The notes under the pieces are model-generated. The model was given only the letters and a program-made list of their open reading frames with translations. It ran no database searches and was not told where the DNA came from. The translations under genes and the position numbers were made by a program. Of a stretch of 64,000 nucleotides of DNA, positions 26,137-36,049 are shown piece by piece. Every line of letters begins with the position of its first letter. The stretch's first letter is position 1. Origin of the DNA: an uncultured Bacteroidales bacterium (GTDB lineage Bacteria > Bacteroidota > Bacteroidia > Bacteroidales > Muribaculaceae); the NCBI GenBank assembly GCA_902792435.1, contig CADAZN010000021.1, forward strand, positions 1 through 64,000. The letters are read 5' to 3'.

Positions 26137-27453
26137 ATGACACAGCAACAGAAAAAGAATGGTTCCATCATCGCAATCATCACGATGATGTTCCTCTATG
26201 CAATGATTGCATTCGTGACCAACTTGGCTGCCCCTATTGGCGTGGTTATGAAGAACGATCCCGAAGTTGGTGGCTCCAACTTCCTTGCCATGATGGGCAA
26301 CTTCATGAACTTCTTAGCCTATTTCTTCATGGGAATTCCTGCAGGCAAGATGTTAACAAAAATTGGATATAAGAAGACTGCGTTGTTTGGAATCCTGTGT
26401 GGTTTTATAGGCGTGCTAGTTCAGTTCCTTTCGGGATTTGAAGCACTCGAAGGCTATTCCGACAACACCATCTATCTGCTTGGAGCCTTCATTTCAGGTG
26501 TATCAGTGTGCCTGCTCAACACCGTTGTCAACCCAATGCTCAACCTCATTGGCGGTGGCGGCAAGCGAGGCAACCAGCTTAACATGATTGGTGGCACATT
26601 CAACTCACTGGCAGCAACATTCACCCCAATGCTTGTGGGCGCCCTCATTGGCGAGCTAACAAAAGAGAGCGACTTCGCCGACGTCAACCTAGTGCTCTAC
26701 ATTGCAATGGCAGTCTTTGCTGCAGCATTCATTGTACTGACATTTATTCCTATTAAAGATCCTGAAATTGGCAAAATTACCAAGGACACCAAGTTTGAAC
26801 ATTCTCCTTGGAAATTCCGTCACTTTGTACTTGGCGCTATCGGCATCTTCATCTACGTGGGAATCGAAGTGGGCATTCCTGGAACACTCAACTTCTACTT
26901 GAGCGACACCACAGCCAAGGGCGCAGGCCTGCTCGCCAATGCCGCGGCAATAGGTGGCATGGTGGCCGGAACCTACTGGCTGCTTATGCTCGTGGGCCGC
27001 ATCATTGGTGGCGCTATCGCCAGCAAAGTATCGAGCAAGGCCATGATGATCGTGGTAACAATCATTGGAATGGCACTCATCCTCTGCGCGATGTTCATCG
27101 GAAAAGACACCCAAACTTCTATGCCAGTGTTCACTGGTAGCGGATTTGCCATGGAGACCGTGCCACTGAGCGCGCTCCTTCTCGTCCTCTGCGGTCTTTG
27201 CACTTCGGTAATGTGGTCGTGCGTATTCAACCTTGCAACTGAGGGACTTGGCAAGTACACAGCCGCCGCTAGTGGCATCTTCATGATGATGGTTGTGGGT
27301 GGCGGCGTGCTCCCACTCATTCAGAATGCAATTGCCGACAGCTCGCTTGGCTACATGATTTCTTACATCGTTCCATTGATTGGACTTGCCTACCTGTGCT
27401 TCTACGCACTTGTCGGATGTAAGAACGTCAACACCGACATTCCCGTAGAATAG
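26137..27453 (+). CDS. FHS-family sugar MFS transporter
   Basis: A 438-residue inner-membrane transporter with about twelve membrane segments. The Bacteroidota FHS (fucose/glucose/galactose:H+ symporter) style is seen in FMNFLAYFFMGIPAGKMLTKIGYKK, ISGVSVCLLNTVVNPMLNLIGGGGKRGNQLNMIGGTFN and the GRIIGGAIASKVSSK loop in the second half. The substrate is likely a monosaccharide; it cannot be specified. The adjacent transketolase hints at a link to pentose or hexose use, but a terminator lies between them. Confidence 0.88.
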   Translation: MTQQQKKNGSIIAIITMMFLYAMIAFVTNLAAPIGVVMKNDPEVGGSNFLAMMGNFMNFLAYFFMGIPAGKMLTKIGYKKTALFGILCGFIGVLVQFLSGFEALEGYSDNTIYLLGAFISGVSVCLLNTVVNPMLNLIGGGGKRGNQLNMIGGTFNSLAATFTPMLVGALIGELTKESDFADVNLVLYIAMAVFAAAFIVLTFIPIKDPEIGKITKDTKFEHSPWKFRHFVLGAIGIFIYVGIEVGIPGTLNFYLSDTTAKGAGLLANAAAIGGMVAGTYWLLMLVGRIIGGAIASKVSSKAMMIVVTIIGMALILCAMFIGKDTQTSMPVFTGSGFAMETVPLSALLLVLCGLCTSVMWSCVFNLATEGLGKYTAAASGIFMMMVVGGGVLPLIQNAIADSSLGYMISYIVPLIGLAYLCFYALVGCKNVNTDIPVE

Positions 27454-27481
27454 CCAACTGCTATTCACACATCAATAATAG

Positions 27482-27511
27482 AGGCATTGCCCAAGTGGCA
27501 ATGCCTTTTTT
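27482..27511 (+). terminator. terminator after the MFS transporter gene
   Basis: AGGCATTGCC (27482-27491) and GGCAATGCCT (27497-27506) form a 10-bp perfect stem followed by T6. Confidence 0.92.
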
Positions 27512-27595
27512 CGCACTTTTTCATAAAAATATTTGCACATTATTATAATAATAACTATCTTCGTGACGTAATAATAGAAATAATTTATAATTATT

Positions 27596-29650
27596 ATGAT
27601 TGACGAAAAATTGATGACTCGCGCGGCAAACAACATACGAATCCTTGCCGCCGCAATGGTGGAAAATGCCAAGTCGGGACACCCTGGCGGCGCCATGGGC
27701 GGAGCCGACTTTGCCAATGTGCTCTACAGTTCATTCCTTGTTCACGACCCTGACAATCCTAGCTGGTTCGCTCGTGACCGATTCTTCCTGGATCCAGGCC
27801 ACATGTCACCCATGCTTTATGCCACACTTTTCATGACTGGCAAATACAGCATCGACGACATCAAGGCTTTCCGCTCGTGGGGAAGTATCACCCCCGGCCA
27901 TCCAGAACTTGACGTAGAGCACGGTGTGGAAAACACCAGTGGCCCTCTAGGCCAAGGGCATGTGATGGCAGTAGGATGCGCCATAGCCGAACGATTCATC
28001 GCAGCACACTTCAGCGAGGTTTTCGCCCATAAGACTTACGCCTTCATTAGTGACGGCGGTGTGCAAGAAGGCATTTCGCAAGAGGCGGGACGATTGGCAG
28101 GACTGCTTGGTTTGAGCAACCTCATCATGTTCTACGACAGCAACTCTGTGCAACTATCAACAATGTGCGACGCAGTAAGCTGCGAAGACACCGCAATGAA
28201 ATACCGCGCCTGGAATTGGAACGTCATCGAAATCGACGGCACCGACCCAATCGCCATCGCCGATGCCATAACCAAGGCACAACAAGAAACCGAGCGCCCC
28301 ACCATTATCATTGGCAAGACCATAATGGGACGAGGCTGCGTGACCGAAGACGGCAAGAACTTCGAAGGCCAATGCAGCACTCACGGAAATCCTCTTAGCA
28401 AGTCGGGAGCAAGTTTCGAGAAAACCATCGAGAACCTTGGTGGAGACGCGGCTAACCCATGGCAGGTGTTCCCCGAAGCCGCTGAGCTATATGCCAAACG
28501 AGCCGAACAGCTGCGCTCAATCGTTGCCGATCGCAAAGCCAAGGAACAAGCATGGCGCGAAGCTAACCCCGAAAAGGCAGCACAACTAGAGCGCTATATT
28601 AATGGCAAAGTTGACGCCATCGACTATGCAGCCATCGAGCACAAGCCCAATCTTGCCACACGAGCATCAAGCGCAAATGTCCTTTCGGCACTCGCCCAAG
28701 GAGTAGGCAACATGATCGTATCTAGTGCCGACCTTGCCAATAGCGACAAGACCGATGGTTTCCTCAAGAAAACCAAAGCATTCACTCGTGGCGATTTTGA
28801 GGGAGCTTTCCTCCAGGCAGGCGTCAGCGAACTTGCAATGACAGCACTCATCAACGGAATTGTTCTGCACGGTGGAATGATTGCAGCATGCGGCACTTTC
28901 TTCGTCTTTAGCGATTACATGAAGCCAGCCGTACGACTCTCGGCTCTCATGGAACTGCCAGTGAAATTCATCTGGACTCATGATGCTTTCCGTGTAGGAG
29001 AAGATGGTCCAACCCACGAACCTGTGGAGCAGGAGGCACAAATCAGACTCATGGAAGAGCTTAAAAACCATAGTGGCCGCAACAGTATGCTTGTGCTTCG
29101 CCCTGCCGATAGCGCAGAATGCACAGTAGCATGGAAGATGGCAATGGAGAACACTCTCACCCCCACAGCCCTCATCCTCTCAAGGCAGAACATCAACGAC
29201 CTACCCTCACAAAATGGTCATGACTATACAGCCCGTTACAACGACGCACTACAAGCCGAACGTGGCGCTTACATATTATATAAGGACGAAAATCCCGAGA
29301 TTGTACTCGTGGGCAATGGTTCTGAAGTAGCAACTCTCCTTGAAGCAGCACAAATAATCAAGGCTCAGCAAGAGCTCAGAGTACAAATTGTGTCAATTCC
29401 ATCTATCGGGCTCTTTAAGAACCAACCAATGGAATACCAAAATCAAGTAATTCCACCAGAGCTCCCCACATTCGGACTCACAGCAGGATTGCCATCCACA
29501 CTCCAAAGTGTCGTTAATGGAGGCGATGTTTTTGGACTTGATCACTTCGGTGCTTCAGCTCCCTACAAAGTTTTGGACGAGAAATTTGGTTTTTCACCAC
29601 AAAATATCGCCCAGAAAGTGCTCGAAACCCTAAAAAATGCCAAAAAATAG
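27596..29650 (+). CDS. tkt: transketolase
   Basis: Thiamine-diphosphate enzyme of the non-oxidative pentose phosphate pathway. The N-terminal half has KSGHPGGAMGGAD, the substrate-site GQGHVMAVG and the TPP motif in SDGGVQEG...FYDSNSV; the usual GDG is SDG here, as I recall it for Bacteroidales homologues. The pyrimidine-binding domain has GVSELAMTALINGI, TFFVFSDYMKPAVRLSALM and THDAFRVGEDGPTHEPVEQ. The C-terminal domain follows. Length 684 is standard. A TATCTTCG sequence near 27550 may be a weak -7 box. It is probably monocistronic. Confidence 0.95.
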   Translation: MIDEKLMTRAANNIRILAAAMVENAKSGHPGGAMGGADFANVLYSSFLVHDPDNPSWFARDRFFLDPGHMSPMLYATLFMTGKYSIDDIKAFRSWGSITPGHPELDVEHGVENTSGPLGQGHVMAVGCAIAERFIAAHFSEVFAHKTYAFISDGGVQEGISQEAGRLAGLLGLSNLIMFYDSNSVQLSTMCDAVSCEDTAMKYRAWNWNVIEIDGTDPIAIADAITKAQQETERPTIIIGKTIMGRGCVTEDGKNFEGQCSTHGNPLSKSGASFEKTIENLGGDAANPWQVFPEAAELYAKRAEQLRSIVADRKAKEQAWREANPEKAAQLERYINGKVDAIDYAAIEHKPNLATRASSANVLSALAQGVGNMIVSSADLANSDKTDGFLKKTKAFTRGDFEGAFLQAGVSELAMTALINGIVLHGGMIAACGTFFVFSDYMKPAVRLSALMELPVKFIWTHDAFRVGEDGPTHEPVEQEAQIRLMEELKNHSGRNSMLVLRPADSAECTVAWKMAMENTLTPTALILSRQNINDLPSQNGHDYTARYNDALQAERGAYILYKDENPEIVLVGNGSEVATLLEAAQIIKAQQELRVQIVSIPSIGLFKNQPMEYQNQVIPPELPTFGLTAGLPSTLQSVVNGGDVFGLDHFGASAPYKVLDEKFGFSPQNIAQKVLETLKNAKK

Positions 29651-29703
29651 CACTTTTTTGAAGATTTTTTTGCTAAAACTATTAATATTCAAAAAAAAAG
29701 CTA

Positions 29704-29711
29704 TATATTTG
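29704..29711 (+). promoter_or_regulatory. -7 box of the second OmpA-family gene
   Basis: TATATTTG, then C, about 80 bp before the start at 29790, leaving an AT-rich leader. No TTTG is properly spaced upstream. Confidence 0.55.
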
Positions 29712-29789
29712 CACAATGTTTTGATAAGGTATACAATTTATTTTAGTGTTTAACAAATAAAAATTTTTATTTAACAAAAACGTAAGTCT

Positions 29790-31073
29790 ATGAAAAAGAT
29801 TACATTACTAGCATGTGCATGTGCTCTTTTCTTGGCCCCTGTAGCTAACGCTCAGGAGGTACAGTACGTTGAGGATCCCGCTCAGGGCTACATCTTCAAC
29901 CGTATGCAAGACAACTGGTTCGTCCAGGCCACAGGTGGTGTTGGTGTTTTGATGTCTTACAAAGATGCCAAAATGAAGCTCGGTAAGCGCTTCCTCGCTC
30001 CTAAGGCTAACTTGTTCATCGGTAAGTGGTTCTCTCCACTGTTGGGAGTTCGCATCGGCGGTCACTTCGAGCAGATGAAGGGCGCAACCGACATGAACAA
30101 CATCAACGCTATTGGTTACCGTGCTGATATGGCTGACCAAATGAAGGACGGTCCCGACTATGCAGGACAGCTCTTTAACCGTATCGGTGTTACTGGTGAC
30201 GTTCTCTTCAACGTTACTAACTGGCTCTGCGGTTACAAGCCCGGTCGTTTCTACAACGCTACCGTTTATGCTGGTGCTTCTACTAGCTGGAACTTCTACA
30301 AAGATCAGCGCGATGGCAATGGTAGCTGGAAGTATGGTGGCTACAACAACGGTAAAGATGGTCATCACGACCGCAACTTCGCCCTCCAGGCTGGTTTGCT
30401 CAACAGCTTCGCTCTTGGCAAGCACGTTGACCTCCTCCTCGACCTCCGTTTCGACATGATTCAGGAGCACATCGATCACTTTGGACACAAGACTTGGAAC
30501 GAGTACCCAAGCGTACAACTCGGTTTCGCTTATAAGTTTGGCAAGACTGAGTGGAATGCTCCCGTTGTTCCTGTTTGCCCACAGTACAAGGATCTCACTC
30601 CCGAGCTCGACGCTCTCCGCAACAAGCTTGCTCAAGCTAATGCTAAGATCCGCGACCTCGAGAACCAGCTCAACGACTGCTTGAGGAAACTCAAAAAATG
30701 TCAAGAGGAAGATCATGACGGTGGCCAAATCAATGTTACTAAGGTTGAAGGTCCTCTCGCTACTATCTATTACCCAAGAGGTAAGTCTTACATCACTCCA
30801 GTTCAAATGGAAGTTGTAAACGCAGTTGCTGACGTTATGGCTAATGAGAACGATAACTATCGTCTCACTGGTTGGGCCGATAACTACACTGGTAACGATG
30901 ACATCAACATCAAGCTTCGTCACGACCGTGTAAATGGTGTTAAGAAAGCTCTTGAGGATAAGGGTATCGACGGTGGTCGCCTCGATTGCGAGACCAACAA
31001 CGACAACCATCCTTATGCAACAAGCTTGGCTTCTGCACCTCTTGGCCGTTGTGTAACTATCGAGCGTAAATAA
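29790..31073 (+). CDS. OmpA-family outer-membrane porin (second copy)
   Basis: Signal peptide MKKITLLACACALFLAPVANA, an N-terminal barrel region of about 250 residues with many aromatic strand ends, a coiled coil (ELDALRNKLAQANAKIRDLENQLNDC), and a C-terminal OmpA domain (IYYPRGKSYITPVQMEVVNAV ... GWADNYTGNDDINIKLRHDR). Architecture equals that of the protein at 15.5 kb. Codon choice is strongly biased to T-ending GCT, GGT, GTT and CGT, unlike its neighbours, which suggests very high expression. A 400-codon open frame on the opposite strand is a by-product of this bias. Confidence 0.93.
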   Translation: MKKITLLACACALFLAPVANAQEVQYVEDPAQGYIFNRMQDNWFVQATGGVGVLMSYKDAKMKLGKRFLAPKANLFIGKWFSPLLGVRIGGHFEQMKGATDMNNINAIGYRADMADQMKDGPDYAGQLFNRIGVTGDVLFNVTNWLCGYKPGRFYNATVYAGASTSWNFYKDQRDGNGSWKYGGYNNGKDGHHDRNFALQAGLLNSFALGKHVDLLLDLRFDMIQEHIDHFGHKTWNEYPSVQLGFAYKFGKTEWNAPVVPVCPQYKDLTPELDALRNKLAQANAKIRDLENQLNDCLRKLKKCQEEDHDGGQINVTKVEGPLATIYYPRGKSYITPVQMEVVNAVADVMANENDNYRLTGWADNYTGNDDINIKLRHDRVNGVKKALEDKGIDGGRLDCETNNDNHPYATSLASAPLGRCVTIERK

Positions 31074-31101
31074 TTCTTTACAGAATTAACGCTTAAGGAT
31101 T

Positions 31102-31137
31102 AAAAAAGTCCCACATAATCATGTGGGACTTTTTTTT
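31102..31137 (+). terminator. terminator after the second OmpA-family gene
   Basis: AAGTCCCACAT and ATGTGGGACTT form a perfect stem with a 4-base loop, followed by T8. Confidence 0.93.
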
Positions 31138-31192
31138 GATACTTATATTGTCTTTTCCTCTCTTTTTATTCAGCCATCTCACTTTTTTAGAG

Positions 31193-31200
31193 TAATTTTG
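31193..31200 (+). promoter_or_regulatory. -7 box before the MATE transporter gene
   Basis: TAATTTTG, then C, 25 bp before the start codon at 31226. Confidence 0.5.
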
Positions 31201-31225
31201 CCTACTATTTCCCATACGACTAAAA

Positions 31226-32650
31226 ATGCCAAATAAGAACCAACTCATCGATCTCATTAAAAATGGAGAGAAAATGACTCTCAGGCAACAGGTGAAACTC
31301 ACCATTGCACTGAGCACACCGGCTATTTTGGCACAACTGTCTTCAATCATCATGCAGTATATAGATGCATCGATGGTGGGAAGCCTTGGTGCGCACGATA
31401 GTGCTGCGATTGGGCTTGTGTCGTCATCAGCATGGCTCATGGGAGGACTAATGAGCGCTGCTGCTATGGGATTCACTGTACAGGTAGCTCACCACATCGG
31501 CGCCAATAGCAGCCATGACGCACGAAGTGTACTCAGGCAGTCACTTATCACTTGCCTAATTTTCAGCGTTACTCTAGCTTTAATTGGTGTCGCTATAAGC
31601 AAACCTCTACCCCACTGGTTAGGAGGAAGTGATGAGATTTGTGGTAAAGCTACCACCTATTTCCTCATCCTCTCAGCCTTCCTTCCTTTCCTCGAGATAG
31701 AATTCCTAGCCGGAGGAATGCTGCGCAGTAGCGGCAACATGAAAGTGCCAGGCATGCTTAATATATTAATGTGTGTACTCGATGTGGCTTTCAACTTCTT
31801 CTTCATTTTTCCTTCAAGGATAATAATGATTGGAGGACAACAATTCTATATGCCCGGATTAGGACTTGGAGTGACAGGAGCGGCACTTGGAACGGTTCTT
31901 GCCGAAGTCGTAACATGCCTTATAATGCTATACTTCCTATTGACACGCTCAAGAGAGCTCAAGCTAGTGGGAACTAAAGGTTCTTTCAAACCAACTGCGC
32001 AATGCCTGAGACGAGCCTACAAAATTAGTCTACCACTTGGTCTGCAACAAGTGATGATGAGTGGAGCATACATAGCAACGACTGCGATTGTCGCTCCTCT
32101 AGGTAGTGTAGCACTTGCCGCCAACATCTTTGCCGTCACAGCCGAAAGCTTGTGCTATATGCCAGGATACGGCATTGGTGAGGCCGCAACAACCCTAGTT
32201 GGGCAAAGCACTGGAGCAGGTAGAAAAGACCTTATGAAACGATTTGCAGCAATCACGATTATCATGGGAGTTGTTTTTATGACAATCATGGGTATTCTCA
32301 TGTATGTTGGAGCCGACTTGATGATGAGTTTCATGTCGCCCGTACAGGAAATCGTCGACTTAGGCGCGCAGTGCTTGCGCATCGAAGCATGGGCCGAACC
32401 TCTTTATGCTGCAGCTATCGTTAGCTATGGAGTGATGGTGGGAGCTGGTGACACTCTCACACCATGTATCATCAATCTGGGAAGCATGTGGATTGTGAGA
32501 ATCTCTCTAGCTATTGTTTTAGCTGCCACTATGGGGCTGCAAGGTGTGTGGATCGCAATGTGCATCGAACTATGCGTGCGTGGAACTCTATTCCTCCTCC
32601 GACTATCTTCAGGAAACTGGCTAAATAGAACCTCTATTATTAATAGTTAA
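31226..32650 (+). CDS. MATE family efflux transporter
   Basis: A 474-residue inner-membrane protein with about twelve helices and the two-fold MATE repeat: LSTPAILAQLSSIIMQYIDASMVGSLG opens the first half and LPLGLQQVMMSGAYIATTAIVAPLGSVALAA the second. Such proteins export cationic drugs or metabolites in exchange for Na+ or H+; the substrate is unknown. The hydrophilic N terminus of about 15 residues is normal. The PatB-like lyase gene follows after 77 bp with its own -7 box. Confidence 0.92.
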   Translation: MPNKNQLIDLIKNGEKMTLRQQVKLTIALSTPAILAQLSSIIMQYIDASMVGSLGAHDSAAIGLVSSSAWLMGGLMSAAAMGFTVQVAHHIGANSSHDARSVLRQSLITCLIFSVTLALIGVAISKPLPHWLGGSDEICGKATTYFLILSAFLPFLEIEFLAGGMLRSSGNMKVPGMLNILMCVLDVAFNFFFIFPSRIIMIGGQQFYMPGLGLGVTGAALGTVLAEVVTCLIMLYFLLTRSRELKLVGTKGSFKPTAQCLRRAYKISLPLGLQQVMMSGAYIATTAIVAPLGSVALAANIFAVTAESLCYMPGYGIGEAATTLVGQSTGAGRKDLMKRFAAITIIMGVVFMTIMGILMYVGADLMMSFMSPVQEIVDLGAQCLRIEAWAEPLYAAAIVSYGVMVGAGDTLTPCIINLGSMWIVRISLAIVLAATMGLQGVWIAMCIELCVRGTLFLLRLSSGNWLNRTSIINS

Positions 32651-32687
32651 AACGTACAAAATACATAATAATAAATTGTATTATTCG

Positions 32688-32695
32688 TAACTTTG
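32688..32695 (+). promoter_or_regulatory. -7 box before the PatB-like gene
   Basis: TAACTTTG, then C, 32 bp before the start at 32728. Confidence 0.55.
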
Positions 32696-32727
32696 CATAG
32701 AACATCTAATATAAACCAACCATAACA

Positions 32728-33897
32728 ATGAAAAACGAAAAATTCAACTTTGACGAACTGGTCGACCGCCACAACACCCACTCGGTGAAATGGGATAAAT
32801 GTGAAAACGACGACGTCATTCCCATGTGGGTCGCCGACATGGATTTCAAGTCAGCACCTTGTATCATTGATGCACTAAAAGAGCGACTCGAGCACGGTGT
32901 CTTCGGATATGCTAGCGTACCCGAAAAATTTTACTCTTCAATTATTAACTGGTTTGAACGTCGACACAACTGGAAAATCGACAGCAATTTGATAGACTAC
33001 ACAACAGGTGTTGTCCCAGCCATTGATGCTGTACTCAGAGCTATAACCAAGCCTGGTGAGAATGTTGTAATGCTTACACCCATCTACAATTGCTTCTTCA
33101 CTTGCATTGATAGCAACAACTGCAATGCGTTTGAAGTTCCACTAACTTATAACGACGATTACTCCTACTCCATTGACTTCGAGGCCCTCAACAAAGCTCT
33201 CAGTGACGACAACACCCACACCCTACTCTTTTGCAATCCTCACAACCCTGCAGGACGAGTGTGGACTCGCGACGAGATGCTTAAAGTCAATGACCTGTGC
33301 CTCAAGCATGGAGTGACAGTAATCAGCGACGAGATTCACTGTGAGATGGTAATGCCAGGGCACGATTACACTCCTTTTGCTTCAATATCACAAGATGCGC
33401 AGAACAACTGCATCACTTGCGGTTCACCTAGCAAGTCATTCAACATCGCTGGGCTGCAGGCGGCTTTCATTGTAAGCAACAACCCAGACATTAAAACCAA
33501 GGTAAACAAAGCCCTTATCGACAATCAGGTGTGCTCCATCAATCCTTTTGGACTTGAAGCATTCATGGCTGCCTACAATCACGGTGAAAGTTGGATTCTA
33601 CAGTTCAATGATTATATTTGCGGCAACTTCCAACTCATGCGCGACATGATGAACAAAGAACTTCCTGCCTTCCACATCACACCCATGGAAGGTTCCTACC
33701 TTGTATGGATTGATATCACTCCAACTGGCATGACAAGTGCTCAAGTTACACAGAAAATACTTGACGACGGCAAGGTTCTTGTCAATGACGGAGCAATGTA
33801 TGGAAAAGCAGGTGACGGATTCATACGAATTAACATTGCCACTCAACGTTCTGTCGTTGAAGAAGCTACTCGCCGCATCATCAATGCAATGAAATAG
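32728..33897 (+). CDS. MalY/PatB family PLP-dependent lyase or aminotransferase
   Basis: A fold-type I PLP enzyme of 389 residues. Family marks are NTHSVKWDK and IPMWVADMDF at the N terminus, FGYASVPEKFY, the PLP site NPHNPAGRVWTRDEM with SDEIHCEMVMPGH, and the lysine motif CGSPSKSFNIAGLQAAF. Relatives are cystathionine beta-lyases releasing homocysteine, pyruvate and ammonia; some have other C-S lyase or transaminase activity. No methionine genes are adjacent, so the physiological substrate is not fixed. Confidence 0.92.
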   Translation: MKNEKFNFDELVDRHNTHSVKWDKCENDDVIPMWVADMDFKSAPCIIDALKERLEHGVFGYASVPEKFYSSIINWFERRHNWKIDSNLIDYTTGVVPAIDAVLRAITKPGENVVMLTPIYNCFFTCIDSNNCNAFEVPLTYNDDYSYSIDFEALNKALSDDNTHTLLFCNPHNPAGRVWTRDEMLKVNDLCLKHGVTVISDEIHCEMVMPGHDYTPFASISQDAQNNCITCGSPSKSFNIAGLQAAFIVSNNPDIKTKVNKALIDNQVCSINPFGLEAFMAAYNHGESWILQFNDYICGNFQLMRDMMNKELPAFHITPMEGSYLVWIDITPTGMTSAQVTQKILDDGKVLVNDGAMYGKAGDGFIRINIATQRSVVEEATRRIINAMK

Positions 33898-33917
33898 CAA
33901 TTGCATTCAACAGCATA

Positions 33918-33955
33918 AAAATTCCCTTGTTGGTTGACAAGGGAATTTTCTTTTT
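33918..33955. terminator. terminator between the PatB-like gene and coaBC
   Basis: AAAATTCCCTTGT (33918-33930) pairs with ACAAGGGAATTTT (33937-33949), followed by CTTTTTC. It lies between convergent genes. Confidence 0.88.
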
Positions 33956-33998
33956 CTAAAAAAAGCGATTTCTCACTGCAGATCAAGGCTGAACATTA

Positions 33999-35204
33999 TT
34001 ACAATGTATAATGTTCAGTTAAAACATTAATTATGTCGTGAGCCACTTCGGTTTTTAGCTTGCAAGGATATTCCATCCTCTTGCCGTCGCTTGTGATAAT
34101 GGTAACGACGTTAGTGTCTACCTGAAATCCTGCATCTTTGTTCTGGAGTGAGTTGAGGACTATAAAGTCTAGGTTTTTTCGTTGGCACTTACCAATAGCG
34201 TTCTCTACTTCGTTGTCGGTCTCAAGAGCAAATCCCACAGTAATTTGTCCAGCCTTCTTCATTTCCCCTATCGCTTTAGCGATATCGGGGTTCTTTTTAA
34301 GGCGAATGACAGGTATCTCGTCTTTCTCACGCTTAATCTTGTGATCTACAGCATTCTCCACCGCATAGTCGGCAACAGCAGCGCACAGAATTGCAACGTC
34401 ACTTGTCGCAAACTCTTTAATAGCCGCATCGTGCATCTCTTGAGCACTCATAACATCAATGCGATGAATTGCTGGCGATGAGGTTTTGAGAGCTACAGGG
34501 CCAGCAATCAAGGTTACCTCGGCACCACGAGCGGCGCATTCTTCGGCAAGTGCGAATCCCATCTTCCCTGACGAGAAGTTTCCTATGAAACGCACTGGAT
34601 CAATCTTCTCATAGGTTGGTCCAGCAGTAATCATCACACGCTTTCCCGCAAGATCTTGACCTTGTGAGAAAAAATTATCAATCACCTCAAAGATTTTCTC
34701 GGGCTCTTCCATGCGTCCCTTACCAATGAGATGGCTCGCTAGCTCGCCTGCTGCAGGTTCTATGATGTGATTTCCATAGCTGCACAGCAACTCCAAGTTG
34801 TGGGTGGTGGTAGGATGCTTGAACATGTCTAGATCCATCGCAGGCGCAACAAAGACAGGCGCTTTGGCCGAGAGATAGGTAGTAACCAGCATATTGTCGG
34901 CCACTCCATGAGCCATCTTGGCAATCGTTGAAGCTGTAGCCGGGGCTATTACCATAGCATCGGCCCATAAGCCCAAATCCACATGGCTATTCCATTGCCC
35001 AGTATTGGCAGTAAAGAACTCACTGATAACAGGTTTGCCACTAAGCGTAGAGAGTGTTACAGGCGTTATAAACTCTCTTGCATTTGGCGTCATAATCACT
35101 TGCACGCTAGCACCGGCCTTTACAAATAGCCTTACCAATGAGGCAGTCTTATAGGCGGCAATACCACCAGTGATTCCTACAATTATATTTTTACCTTTCA
35201 ACAT
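33999..35204 (-). CDS. coaBC: bifunctional phosphopantothenoylcysteine decarboxylase/synthetase
   Basis: Two steps of coenzyme A synthesis in one 401-residue protein. The flavoprotein decarboxylase half has GITGGIAAYKTASLVR, a WNSHVDLGLWADAMVIAPATASTIAKMA segment with the catalytic His, and APAMDLDMF, the variant of the PXMNXXMW motif that I recall for Bacteroidales. The ligase half has MITAGPTYEKIDPVRFIGNFSSGKMG and the late KKNPDIAKAIGEMK. It is last in the dnaN-exonuclease-coaBC order, 26 bp after the exonuclease gene. Confidence 0.96.
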   Translation of the reverse strand: MLKGKNIIVGITGGIAAYKTASLVRLFVKAGASVQVIMTPNAREFITPVTLSTLSGKPVISEFFTANTGQWNSHVDLGLWADAMVIAPATASTIAKMAHGVADNMLVTTYLSAKAPVFVAPAMDLDMFKHPTTTHNLELLCSYGNHIIEPAAGELASHLIGKGRMEEPEKIFEVIDNFFSQGQDLAGKRVMITAGPTYEKIDPVRFIGNFSSGKMGFALAEECAARGAEVTLIAGPVALKTSSPAIHRIDVMSAQEMHDAAIKEFATSDVAILCAAVADYAVENAVDHKIKREKDEIPVIRLKKNPDIAKAIGEMKKAGQITVGFALETDNEVENAIGKCQRKNLDFIVLNSLQNKDAGFQVDTNVVTIITSDGKRMEYPCKLKTEVAHDIINVLTEHYTL

Positions 35205-35230
35205 TCAAAAAAAATTTTTGTTATCAGTTA

Positions 35231-36031
35231 TCACTCCTTAAACTGAATTGTGCCAGGGTTGCTGCGCTGTTTCATCTTGATGTAGATTTCGCGCAAAACA
35301 TTTTTTGTATCCTCGGCAAAGTCGCGGTTCTGAATCCAGTCATAATACTGAGGCGTTTTGGTTAACACCTGCTCTACGCTCTCACCTTTGTGCTGACCAA
35401 AATTGAAGACAATAACACCTTCGTCGTTGCGAATGATGCGTCCTGCAAGGTCCACATTGCGGCTGTGAGTGGAGTAGGAAGAGAGAAACTCCACATCGTT
35501 CTGCAACTGGTCACCATACTTATCAAGCTGTGCTTTAAGCACTTCGTAGGTCGCACGAGTATCAGCACATGCCGAATGTGCATCCTCCAGATTCTTTCCA
35601 CAATAGAACTTATAAGCTGCGATTAAGTTCCTCGGCTCCATCTTGTGGAAAATAGTTTGCACATCAATAAACTTACACTTATTGAAGTCAAACTTGATAC
35701 CAGCATTAAAGAATTCCTGCGACAGCAAAGGGATGTCGAAGCGGTTGCTATTAAAACCGCCAATGTCGCATCCCTCGAAGATTTGCGCCAAGCTCTTCGA
35801 CACCTGCTTGAATGTAGGGCATTCCTTCACGTCTTCGTCATATATGCCATGAACAGCGCTTGCTTGCTCCGGAATGTGCATCTCGGGGTTTAGCCTACGT
35901 GTCTTCTCCTCCTCATGACCATCGGGATAAACCTTAATCAGGGATATTTCCACAATGCGATCCTTGGTGATGTTCAGTCCCGTAGTTTCCAGGTCGAAGA
36001 ATATGATGGGGCGAGTTAGATTGAGTTGCAT
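35231..36031 (-). CDS. DnaQ-like 3'-5' exonuclease
   Basis: A DEDDh-type exonuclease of 266 residues. Motifs: FFDLETTG (first Asp and Glu), FNSNRFDIPLL (second Asp) and AHSACADTRAT (His and last Asp). A C-terminal segment of about 80 residues includes FNFGQHKGESVEQVLTKTPQYYDWI, a short domain often appended to such exonucleases. It may act in repair or proofreading. The ATG at 36031 is preferred over an in-frame GTG at 36073 that falls inside an inverted repeat. Its position downstream of dnaN, 80 bp away, suggests functional association with the clamp, which is inference. Confidence 0.93.
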   Translation of the reverse strand: MQLNLTRPIIFFDLETTGLNITKDRIVEISLIKVYPDGHEEEKTRRLNPEMHIPEQASAVHGIYDEDVKECPTFKQVSKSLAQIFEGCDIGGFNSNRFDIPLLSQEFFNAGIKFDFNKCKFIDVQTIFHKMEPRNLIAAYKFYCGKNLEDAHSACADTRATYEVLKAQLDKYGDQLQNDVEFLSSYSTHSRNVDLAGRIIRNDEGVIVFNFGQHKGESVEQVLTKTPQYYDWIQNRDFAEDTKNVLREIYIKMKQRSNPGTIQFKE

Positions 36032-36049
36032 TAGGTTTAAAATTATTTG

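Noticed and set aside
26689..27468. 259-codon frame antisense to the MFS transporter gene
   Set aside because: A His-rich translation without domain features, fully inside a clear membrane transporter gene.
27596..29650. Damaged TPP motif in transketolase (SDG in place of GDG)
   Set aside because: The rest of the motif and all other active-site segments are intact, and I recall this form in Bacteroidales transketolases.
29808..31010. 400-codon open frame antisense to the second OmpA-family gene
   Set aside because: It arises from extreme codon bias on the coding strand; its predicted protein has no signal or domain, and the sense protein is unmistakable.
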